The notes under the pieces: model-generated
What the model was told of the DNA's origin: nothing
Database searches by the model: none
What the model saw: the letters and a program-made list of their open reading frames with translations, nothing else
Part shown: one piece after another, positions 25,367 to 33,103 of the stretch
Layout of the letters: each line of letters starts with the position of its first letter
Numbering within the stretch: position 1 is the first letter of the stretch
Source of the DNA: Roseburia sp.
GTDB lineage: Bacteria; Bacillota; Clostridia; Lachnospirales; Lachnospiraceae
Length of the DNA stretch: 50,239 nucleotides
Direction: 5' to 3'
Assembly (NCBI GenBank): GCA_023664685.1
Contig: JAMPFC010000009.1
Span: 1 to 50,239 of the forward strand
Made by a program: the position numbers and the translations under genes

Positions 25367-28300
25367 ATGAAAAGCAGAAAAAGTTACATAAAGCGGTTTG
25401 TAGCATATGCAGTCATGTTTGCGATGATTCTCGGCATCTGTCCACAAATCCAGAAGCAGCACGCAGAGGCAGCAACGACATATGCTGCATCTCTTTCCCA
25501 GTTGGGAAAGCTTGGAGCATTTAAGGCAGGAAGCAAGGGGAAAGGGGGCAATGACAACTGGTGGAAAATGACAGTTAATGGTAAAGCCTCTTTTTGTCTA
25601 AATCTTGGTCTGACGTGCCACTCCGGCGATACCTACGAGGAAAAGAGCAGTGGTACATACAAGAGTCATGGTTCAGGGGACAAAGGACCGTGGTATGCCT
25701 GCATCGGCTACTGGTACGATCAGGTGCAGAACCGGAAAAACAAGGCGTTTGCTATGGCACAAGCCCTTTGTTGGACAATCGAGGAAGAAGGAACATCAAA
25801 ATCAAATCTGGTAAAAGCGATCCAGACCGTGCAGACAAATACGGGGTGGTTCAGCAGCAAGTCGGCAGATGATATGTATACTACGATCTTTCAGTATCTG
25901 GACGCTGACAAAGCTGAAGTTCAGGCAGATTACACAAGGTATGAGTATACCGGAAGCCAGAGCGGAAAGCGTCAGGTTTTAATGAATTTAGGCGGCGTTC
26001 CAACTCCGCCACAATGGAAAACTTACAGTACATCCAAACGCTACCGCCAGAGAATCACTCTGTATAAGAAAGATGAGGACGGAAACCCGCTTGCTAATGT
26101 GGAGTTCTCTTTAACGGTAGACAACGTGGATGAGTGTTATTACATCCTCTGCAATGGTGCCGGAGAAGCTACGGAAGAAGCCGACTTTGGCTCTGCCAAC
26201 ACGGACTTCTTTACAACGACCAATACCACAGATGCGGGCGGAAGACTGTACTACATCTTTGCGTTCCGTTTGCAGACCAAGGATTACGGGTATGTGGATG
26301 ATACCACGCTTGCCACACTGGATGATGATGCAAAGAAAGCGGTAAAGGCAGAAATGGACGAGGACGATGTTTCCTACGGTTCTGGTCTTACGCAGGCGGA
26401 AGCCCAAGCACTGGCAGCGGATGACTTAAACCAGCAGTTCGCCAAGATTTCCAATACTTTTTTCATTCAGGAAACGAATACAAATAATGGAAATCTTGTG
26501 GTAGATACGGATTATGGCAGCGGGAAAACAATTACGATCGATTCCGCACATTCATGGTTTAGGGACGATGCCAACGATTACTGGGAGGATAAACACTGGC
26601 AGGATGAAGGAAACGGAAATGCTTGTGATTATAGTAAAAACATCATTGAGAATGTAACAAATGATTACAAGCGGGTTTCTTATAGGATAAAGAAAAATGA
26701 TGATTACTCAACTGATAAGAAAGCACATGGCAACGCTACCCTGCAGGAAGCAAAATACCGCCTGTATTCTGATCCGGCTTGTACCGTTCCGGCAACGGTG
26801 TATACGGATGCAGAAGGAACATATTCTGCGGAATGCCCGGTTCTGGTAACGGACGCTGATGGCGGGTTTACCACGCCATATCTGCGGAGCGGTATCACGT
26901 ACTACCTGAAAGAAGTTGAGCCATCCAGAGGTTATCTTTTAAATGGAAATGTAATTCCGTTCCTTGCGGATGCATCCGACCGGGCAGAGAAAGTTACACC
27001 GAACAAACAAACCATTGAGGCAACGGAAACTCCGATACTTGGAAAGATTCAGATGTTTAAAGTGGAGGATGATAACATATCCGGCGGTTCCAGTTTAGGG
27101 AAATGGGAAGTGGGGTCACAGTTTAAAATATACTTGCAGTCTGATGGAAGTTATGAAGCCAGTGATGATTATGAGAGAGATATTATCACGGTAAACTCGG
27201 AAGGCGTAGCACTTTCCAAAGATTTGTATTATGGTGCGTACATTGTAGAGCAGATTAGTACTGGCGGAGCCGATACAGAAATGCTGGCACCATTTCCAGT
27301 CATTATTGAGCATCCAAATGTAACAAAAACATTTGTGGGAATTGATCCGATTTTCCGTGCCTATCTCCGTGTCGTGAAGAAAGATGGCAATACGGAAAAA
27401 TCAGTTCTGAAATCCGGTACTACGTACCAGATTTACAAAGTCAAGGATTCGGGAGAAGAGGAACTTGTCACACAAAGCACCAGTAATGGAAACAAGGTGG
27501 AGACCTGCGATACATGGCGGACGGACGAATCCGGAATCATAATGACCTATAAGGCATTACCATCCGGTAAATACCGTATTTATGAGACGGAAAGTGCGAC
27601 GGGGCTTCACGTTACGAAAGATTACATTGAGGTGGATATCAACAGTAAGGCACAGAATTATGTCGTGGAAAGCGATGGAATTGAGACGACATATACAGTT
27701 GTCGAAGTGGACTATGTAAATGACGAGACACATGGAAGGCTTTCCCTGAAAAAGACCGGGGAGCAGTTAAGCGGATTTACCAGAACTGCAACTACGGAAA
27801 CTGGAAGCATGGAACTGTCCATTGACACGCTCTTCCCGATAACATCCGCTGCCGGAAGCGACAGTTTCTTTTCTATGGTAAATGGGAAATTTATCTGGGA
27901 AGAGACAAGCGTAAGGGGAGCAGTCTTTGAAGTTTATGCAGAAGAAAATATCGAAACACAAGATGGACAGGGCGATTTCTGGTTTAAGAAAGGCGATCTG
28001 GCTGCCACTGTCACAACGGGCGAAGGGGCAGAATTTACATCAAAATGTGGCGGTATTACTTCTTATGAGACAGATGAGGATGGAATCGTAACCATTGACC
28101 TTCCTCTGGGAAAATACAAAATCATAGAAAAGGAGACTTTGTATGGTTATGTACTGCCGGAGAAAAATGAATGGACGGTTGAATTTACATGGGACAATAA
28201 GGATGAGGCGTTTGTTTATGACAGTTTGGGGACAACAGATGAAAACGGTCTGCTTACTGTAGATAATAAACGGGCAAAGCCTGCACTTTCCATAACAAAA

Positions 28301-29833
28301 GAGGACAGCAGCTCCGGAAAGACGGTCAGTGATACCGTTTTTGGTTTGTATGCATCCAATGACATTTACAATGCCAAGGGGGAAATGATTGTCCGGAAAG
28401 ATACTCTTTTAACTATGGTAACAACTGGAAATGATGGAAAAGCTACCGTTGACAGTGACCTTCCGCTTATGAGCGAGGGATACGTCCCGGAGACGGAGAG
28501 CGGAACAGTTGAGAAGGATTCCGCTGAAGAATCTGACAAGAAGAAAGATGATTCTTCTTCAGAAGAGGATTCAGAAAACAGAGATTCGGACAAGACCGAA
28601 AAGGACGATGCCGGGAAAGCACTTAATTCCGGAGATTACTATTTTAAGGAAATCCGGATTTCTGACAGTTACTATCTGGATGAGAACCCGGTCAAGGTTC
28701 ATTTGGAATATAAGGACATGAAGACACGGGAAATCGTAGCAGCTGCGGTTAAGAAAAACAATCAGACCGAGGTCGAGATTGATAAACTTACGCTCGCAGG
28801 AAACGAGGAACTGCCGGGAGCTACGTTGCAGCTGACCGACAAGAACGGAAATGTTATTGCTGCATGGATATCTGGAAATCTGGAATCTGTTCAGCTCATG
28901 GCGGATTCTGACAAATCAGGATACCGTAATCTGTCTGCATCCATGACGGACAAGGGAAATCTGATGCTGAAGGGTCTTTTGAAGAATGCCGAGTACACTC
29001 TGACAGAGACAAAACCGGCAGACGGTTATGCCACCGCTGAAAGCATTGTGTTTATGGTAACAGAAAGCACTTTGGATAAAGGGAAATCTGTTGTCAGTGT
29101 AAAGAATAGCGTCGGGGCGTTCGATTTGCAGGAAACGAATGTAATAAAAATGTTTGATGATGTGACGAAAGTAGACATTTCAAAAACAGATATTACAGGA
29201 AGCGAGGAAGTTCCGGGGTGTGAGCTGACTGTGACGGATAAAGATACCCAGACAGAGATCGAGACATGGACATCCACAGAGGAGGCACACCGTATAGAGA
29301 AACTGGTTGTTGGCAGAACCTACACGCTGACGGAAAAACGTCCGGCGAAGGGGTATGTAACCGCAGACAGTATTGATTTTGTTATTCAGGACACGGGAGA
29401 AGTACAGTCCTGCGGTATGAAAGATGATACGACCAAAATTCGCTTTTTTAAACTTGCCGGAGATACCGGACAGGGACTGCCGGGAGCTGCATATCAGGTT
29501 TTGGATTCAGAAGATAATGTGGTTTTGGAATTTAAGTCGAATGAGGAAGGAGTTGACATTACTGGAAAACTGGCAGTCGGAGAGACATACACCTTCCATG
29601 AAGTATCAGCTCCAGAGGGTTACAAACTGGCAGAGGATGTGGAGCTTCTGGTGGAAGATACCGCAGATGTTCAGGAGGTAAGTGTAACGGATGAGGCGGT
29701 TGAGATTCCTCCGGTACCACAGACGGGCGGGACGACGCCGATTGTTCTTTCGGCGTTGTTCCTGCTTGCCAGTGTGGGTGCATGGACTGTAGTTTTCAGA
29801 AAGAAAAGGATGGCTGCCAATGAAAAGCGATAA
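25367..29833 (+). CDS. large LPXTG-like surface adhesin with thioester and Cna-B/SpaA domains
   Basis: Cell-wall-anchored adhesin of 1488 residues. After the signal peptide (1 to about 36) comes a thioester-type domain: Cys77 in FCLNLG and Gln132 in AMAQALCW are the likely bond partners. About nine Cna-B/SpaA-type beta modules follow. Their E-box sequences, for example TYYLKEVEPSRGY, KYRIYETESATG, KYKIIEKETLYGY, EYTLTETKPADGY, TYTLTEKRPAKGY and TYTFHEVSAPEGY, supply the Glu for isopeptide bonds. One module near 1045-1085 carries an acidic Ser/Asp/Glu/Lys insert. The C-terminus has the sorting signal PQTGG, a hydrophobic segment and a basic tail. The class B sortase encoded next, overlapping by 14 bp, is its dedicated anchor enzyme. 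It probably promotes mating contact or host attachment. Confidence 0.92.
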   Translation: MKSRKSYIKRFVAYAVMFAMILGICPQIQKQHAEAATTYAASLSQLGKLGAFKAGSKGKGGNDNWWKMTVNGKASFCLNLGLTCHSGDTYEEKSSGTYKSHGSGDKGPWYACIGYWYDQVQNRKNKAFAMAQALCWTIEEEGTSKSNLVKAIQTVQTNTGWFSSKSADDMYTTIFQYLDADKAEVQADYTRYEYTGSQSGKRQVLMNLGGVPTPPQWKTYSTSKRYRQRITLYKKDEDGNPLANVEFSLTVDNVDECYYILCNGAGEATEEADFGSANTDFFTTTNTTDAGGRLYYIFAFRLQTKDYGYVDDTTLATLDDDAKKAVKAEMDEDDVSYGSGLTQAEAQALAADDLNQQFAKISNTFFIQETNTNNGNLVVDTDYGSGKTITIDSAHSWFRDDANDYWEDKHWQDEGNGNACDYSKNIIENVTNDYKRVSYRIKKNDDYSTDKKAHGNATLQEAKYRLYSDPACTVPATVYTDAEGTYSAECPVLVTDADGGFTTPYLRSGITYYLKEVEPSRGYLLNGNVIPFLADASDRAEKVTPNKQTIEATETPILGKIQMFKVEDDNISGGSSLGKWEVGSQFKIYLQSDGSYEASDDYERDIITVNSEGVALSKDLYYGAYIVEQISTGGADTEMLAPFPVIIEHPNVTKTFVGIDPIFRAYLRVVKKDGNTEKSVLKSGTTYQIYKVKDSGEEELVTQSTSNGNKVETCDTWRTDESGIIMTYKALPSGKYRIYETESATGLHVTKDYIEVDINSKAQNYVVESDGIETTYTVVEVDYVNDETHGRLSLKKTGEQLSGFTRTATTETGSMELSIDTLFPITSAAGSDSFFSMVNGKFIWEETSVRGAVFEVYAEENIETQDGQGDFWFKKGDLAATVTTGEGAEFTSKCGGITSYETDEDGIVTIDLPLGKYKIIEKETLYGYVLPEKNEWTVEFTWDNKDEAFVYDSLGTTDENGLLTVDNKRAKPALSITKEDSSSGKTVSDTVFGLYASNDIYNAKGEMIVRKDTLLTMVTTGNDGKATVDSDLPLMSEGYVPETESGTVEKDSAEESDKKKDDSSSEEDSENRDSDKTEKDDAGKALNSGDYYFKEIRISDSYYLDENPVKVHLEYKDMKTREIVAAAVKKNNQTEVEIDKLTLAGNEELPGATLQLTDKNGNVIAAWISGNLESVQLMADSDKSGYRNLSASMTDKGNLMLKGLLKNAEYTLTETKPADGYATAESIVFMVTESTLDKGKSVVSVKNSVGAFDLQETNVIKMFDDVTKVDISKTDITGSEEVPGCELTVTDKDTQTEIETWTSTEEAHRIEKLVVGRTYTLTEKRPAKGYVTADSIDFVIQDTGEVQSCGMKDDTTKIRFFKLAGDTGQGLPGAAYQVLDSEDNVVLEFKSNEEGVDITGKLAVGETYTFHEVSAPEGYKLAEDVELLVEDTADVQEVSVTDEAVEIPPVPQTGGTTPIVLSALFLLASVGAWTVVFRKKRMAANEKR

Positions 29834-30599
29834 TGCATCCAGAATGAACCGCACGGGAAAAGATCGCAAAGGAAAAGGGAGAAAGGTTTTTCTTCTTTTC
29901 CTTGCGGTTTTTACCGCAATGGCAGGAATTTTTTTCAGCGTATGTTATATTACGGAAATAAGGGCGGAAAGGATAATGTCGGAACGAAAGAAGCTTTCCG
30001 GGGAGATTGACTGGACAAATGACATGGTCGGATGGCTTGAGATTCCGGATACTTCCATATCTTATCCGGTCATGCAGAAGGACAATGCCCCGGAGTATTA
30101 TCTGCACCGGGACGTGGATGGCAGATATAATTTTTATGGGACGCCATTTCTTGACGGAAGGTGCAGCACCGAGAGCGACAATCTGCTCATTTACGGTCAT
30201 AACATCAATGGCAGACGTTTTTTTGGTGCGTTGCAGAATTTCAGGGACAAAGAGTATTTTGAATCCCACCGTGACCTTATTTTTACAACAAGACATGCCA
30301 TAGATACATACCGGATTGTGTCAGTGATTGAGACGGATGTTTCGTCACTGGCATTTTCTTTTGCGGATACTTATAACGAAAGCGACTACCGAAAATATGG
30401 AGTTTACCTTTTGGGGAAGTCAAAATTCATAACGGAAGAACAAAAAAATCTCTTAGAGATTTTTAATCAGGAAAAAGAAATCTGGCATACGTATCAGTTT
30501 ATTACGTTGTCTACGTGCCGGACGTCTGAAGGGAAGGAAAAACGTCTTCTGGTCGTGGCATATCGGGAAAGGAATGAGCTAAATGAAATTACAGAATAA
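29820..30599 (+). CDS. class B sortase
   Basis: Membrane-anchored transpeptidase of 259 residues that cleaves a sorting signal and links the protein to the wall. An N-terminal basic stretch and a membrane segment (about 22-45) are followed by the sortase fold. Catalytic His lies in LLIYGHNING, Cys in ITLSTCRTS and Arg in RLLVVAYRE. The substrate is presumably the preceding adhesin with PQTGG, given the overlap of the genes. Sortase-adhesin pairs of this kind occur in Clostridia conjugative elements. Confidence 0.92.
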   Translation: MKSDNASRMNRTGKDRKGKGRKVFLLFLAVFTAMAGIFFSVCYITEIRAERIMSERKKLSGEIDWTNDMVGWLEIPDTSISYPVMQKDNAPEYYLHRDVDGRYNFYGTPFLDGRCSTESDNLLIYGHNINGRRFFGALQNFRDKEYFESHRDLIFTTRHAIDTYRIVSVIETDVSSLAFSFADTYNESDYRKYGVYLLGKSKFITEEQKNLLEIFNQEKEIWHTYQFITLSTCRTSEGKEKRLLVVAYRERNELNEITE

Positions 30600-30753
30600 A
30601 GAAACGGTAAAAAGCAGCGAGACCTTAGTCAGTAATTCCGTTGAGGAATTGAAGCATCTGGTAGGGAAATTGTTAAAAGACGACCATAACCGTATTGTTG
30701 TTACCGTCTCCATGTCTGAAGGGAAAGGAGAGGATGAGAATGGGAAATCTTGA
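30583..30753 (+). CDS. 56-residue hypothetical protein
   Basis: Small hydrophilic protein, beginning MKLQNKETVKSSETLVSNS and overlapping both the sortase end and the RadC start. It has an amphipathic helix around VEELKHLVGKLLKDD and a beta-like RIVVTVSM. AAAGGA precedes the ATG. I do not recognise the family; tight packing between real genes supports expression. Confidence 0.55.
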   Translation: MKLQNKETVKSSETLVSNSVEELKHLVGKLLKDDHNRIVVTVSMSEGKGEDENGKS

Positions 30754-31327
30754 CCGGGTGGCAATCCGGCTTGTAAAAGAGGCGGAGGTTATGTCCAGTT
30801 ATCCGGTCACATCCCCGGAGAGTGCAGTCAGGCTCGTCCGGGATGTGGTTCAAGATATGGACAGAGAATGTGTATGCGTGCTTAACCTTAAATCAAGCAT
30901 GCAGCCGATCAATTTTGAGATAGCCAGTATTGGGACGGTCAATGCTTGTCTGGCTGCACCTAGAGAGCTGATGAAGTCAGCCATACTTTCCAATGCAGCC
31001 AATGTCATTATGATGCACAACCATCCCGGAGGAAGCATTGAACCCTCCGAGCGGGATCTGGATATTACCGTCCGGCTATACAATGCCTATGAAATGATGG
31101 GGATAACCTTGTTAGACCATATCATCGTAGGAAATGGGAGAGAGGAAATTTATTCTTTTCAGAACCACGGAGAGATATTTCTTTCCGATTATGACATGGA
31201 GAAGTATAAATATCACTCACTGGTGGCAGACAGTCAGGCACGACAGAATGAAACTGAAAGAATTAGCAGAGAGCAGATAGAAACTGCAGAAAGGATGATT
31301 CAGCATGAAATTAGTAAACCAAGATAA
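30740..31327 (+). CDS. RadC-like JAB-domain protein
   Basis: RadC/JAMM-family protein of 195 residues from ATG 30740; ATG 30734 is also possible. The metal site is intact: HNHPGGSIEPSERD gives the His-x-His and Asp ligands. The N-terminal helix-hairpin-helix of chromosomal RadC is missing, as usual in mobile-element versions. A deubiquitinase-like metalloprotease or nuclease role has been proposed for the fold; function in conjugative elements is not settled. Confidence 0.88.
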   Translation: MGNLDRVAIRLVKEAEVMSSYPVTSPESAVRLVRDVVQDMDRECVCVLNLKSSMQPINFEIASIGTVNACLAAPRELMKSAILSNAANVIMMHNHPGGSIEPSERDLDITVRLYNAYEMMGITLLDHIIVGNGREEIYSFQNHGEIFLSDYDMEKYKYHSLVADSQARQNETERISREQIETAERMIQHEISKPR

Positions 31328-31649
31328 CAAAAAACGGAGAAACAGTAAATATTTTCGCATAACAACAATTATGTTGTGTGCCATATATTCTATGGCGAAC
31401 TATGTTATGGTTCGGGCAGATGATAAGAAAACGAATGTGGCAGAAGTAACAAATGGGATAGAAATTTTAAAGACGCTTGCCCTTTCTCTTGTACAAGGCG
31501 TAGGAGTTATTTTCCTTGCGTGGGGGCTGCTTGACTTTGCTACTGCGTATTCGGCACATGACACATCGCAGCAGAGCATTGCCATTAAGAAATGCGTGGG
31601 CGGAGTTGTGGCGATCGCAGTTCCGGGAATTGTCAAATTGTTTGTGTAA
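31305..31649 (+). CDS. VirB2/TrbC-like (Maff2-type) membrane protein
   Basis: Small membrane protein of 114 residues. It has an N-terminal basic region and signal-like segment (about 18-38), then two hydrophobic helices near 56-78 and 92-112, separated by a short polar loop (SAHDTSQQSIAIKKC). Size, topology and position just before a VirB6-like gene match the VirB2/TrbC or Maff2 component of Gram-positive type IV secretion systems. It overlaps the RadC gene by 23 bp. Confidence 0.65.
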   Translation: MKLVNQDNKKRRNSKYFRITTIMLCAIYSMANYVMVRADDKKTNVAEVTNGIEILKTLALSLVQGVGVIFLAWGLLDFATAYSAHDTSQQSIAIKKCVGGVVAIAVPGIVKLFV

Positions 31650-31682
31650 GTCACCGGGTGGACATGAAAGGAGTGATAGACG

Positions 31683-32534
31683 TTGGGCTTATGGGATTCA
31701 GTTACCGGGTTCTTTTCGGATATCGGGGATTTCTTTTCCGGGAAAAGTTTTTTTGAACTTGCCGGATATTTATGGAATACCCTCATGGAATCCGCAGGAG
31801 ACATATTACTTAAGAATCCATCCAGTGGAGATTATGCCGGGATATGGTCTGACCTTAAAAACATTTACACCGTTTTAAATGTGGTTGCAACTTCGTTACT
31901 GGTATTGTTTTTCCTTTATGGTTTTTTGCGGGACACCGTGGATATTCATTCAGAACTGACCTTTGACAGAACAGTAAAAATGTTCATCCGGCTTATTCTG
32001 ACTGCAAATGCGGTATCGTTTGCTTTTAGCTGGATGCCGGATTTTTTTTCATGGGCGAAAACCATAACGGATGTAATACTGGGAACGAAAACCTTTGGCT
32101 TTTCGTTTGATGGCGTGGAGATATATGAGCAGATCGCAGATGCAGAATGGGGAACGATGGTTGCATTTCTGACCTCGTTTCTATTTTTTCTGTTTGCTGC
32201 GGTCTGCGGGTTTATCGTAATCCTGACTGTGTTAAAAAGGGTAATCAACATTTATTTGATTGCACCCTTTTGTGCAGTTGCTTTATCAACGCTTGCAGCC
32301 GGAGGTCAGACTTCGCAGGTTGGATATTCATATATCCGTACTTTTTTAGGATATGTATTTTCTGCTTGTCTGATTGCAGTTGTTATTGTCATCAGCGGTT
32401 CATTTATCAATGCGTTTGCCATAACCAGTGAGAATGCTATTGTGAAACTGGTTGAATGCTGCGTTAAGATGGGGGCGATTGCAACTGCGGTCAAAGGTGC
32501 GGATTCGGTTATGCAGAAAGCGTTTAATTTATAA
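31683..32534 (+). CDS. VirB6/TrbL-like channel protein
   Basis: Polytopic protein of 283 residues, start TTG 31683 behind AAAGGAGTG. At least five hydrophobic helices are seen (about 62-85, 98-118, 158-190, 190-210 and 222-250). An amphipathic N-terminus (WDSVTGFFSDIGDFFSGKSF) precedes them. Size and position between the VirB2- and VirB3-like genes match the VirB6/TrbL inner-membrane channel component of the mating apparatus. Confidence 0.78.
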   Translation: MGLWDSVTGFFSDIGDFFSGKSFFELAGYLWNTLMESAGDILLKNPSSGDYAGIWSDLKNIYTVLNVVATSLLVLFFLYGFLRDTVDIHSELTFDRTVKMFIRLILTANAVSFAFSWMPDFFSWAKTITDVILGTKTFGFSFDGVEIYEQIADAEWGTMVAFLTSFLFFLFAAVCGFIVILTVLKRVINIYLIAPFCAVALSTLAAGGQTSQVGYSYIRTFLGYVFSACLIAVVIVISGSFINAFAITSENAIVKLVECCVKMGAIATAVKGADSVMQKAFNL

Positions 32535-32550
32535 AGAGAGGAGCAGAGGA

Positions 32551-32955
32551 ATGACAAAACAGATTAATCAGGACGTGGCTGCGTTTAAGGATGATTTTTT
32601 CAAGGGATTGTCAATCAGGGAGTGTATTTACGGAGGAGCTGCTTTGATAGCAGGGACTACCGTGATACTGTCCCTGATATTCCTTTTTGATAAAAATATC
32701 AATTTCGCAATTACTGTTGGAATCCCATTTATCGGCATTATCGGATTGTGCGGATTTTATCAGAAAAACGGAATGACGCTTCCAATGATTGTAAAAAGGC
32801 AGATTAGTATCATGAGGCAGAAACCATTGACGTACCGGACGGTACGTCTGGATGATGCCGGCAGATATATAAGAGAACAGAAAGAGAACGAGGCAAAAGG
32901 ACTGGAAGGATTTCTCGTCTGGTTGGATAAAAGGAGAGTGATGAAGAATGGATAA
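32551..32955 (+). CDS. PrgI/VirB3-like membrane protein
   Basis: Protein of 134 residues with two adjacent hydrophobic helices (about 25-47 and 50-70). The soluble C-terminus contains YRTVRLDDAGRYIREQKENE. Size and place upstream of the VirB4 ATPase fit the PrgI/VirB3 subunit that couples the channel to VirB4. RBS GAGAGGAG. It ends 8 bp inside the next small frame. Confidence 0.65.
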   Translation: MTKQINQDVAAFKDDFFKGLSIRECIYGGAALIAGTTVILSLIFLFDKNINFAITVGIPFIGIIGLCGFYQKNGMTLPMIVKRQISIMRQKPLTYRTVRLDDAGRYIREQKENEAKGLEGFLVWLDKRRVMKNG

Positions 32956-33103
32956 TGGACAGAAAAATGAAATGATAATGCAGAAATTCATGCAGGAGAA
33001 TGGTGTTACGTTCGGTGTTCCAGATGAGTTTCGGGACGAGACACCGGATGAAAGCGTGATATTTGATGAGTGGGAAGGGGATGGGACAAATGGCAAAGAG
33101 TAA
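32948..33103 (+). CDS. 51-residue acidic hypothetical protein
   Basis: Reads MDNGQKNEMIMQKFMQENG and continues with an acidic Asp/Glu-rich end (FDEWEGDGTNGKE). It overlaps the preceding gene by 8 bp and the next by 14 bp. AAAGGAGAG lies upstream. No family recognised. Confidence 0.45.
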   Translation: MDNGQKNEMIMQKFMQENGVTFGVPDEFRDETPDESVIFDEWEGDGTNGKE

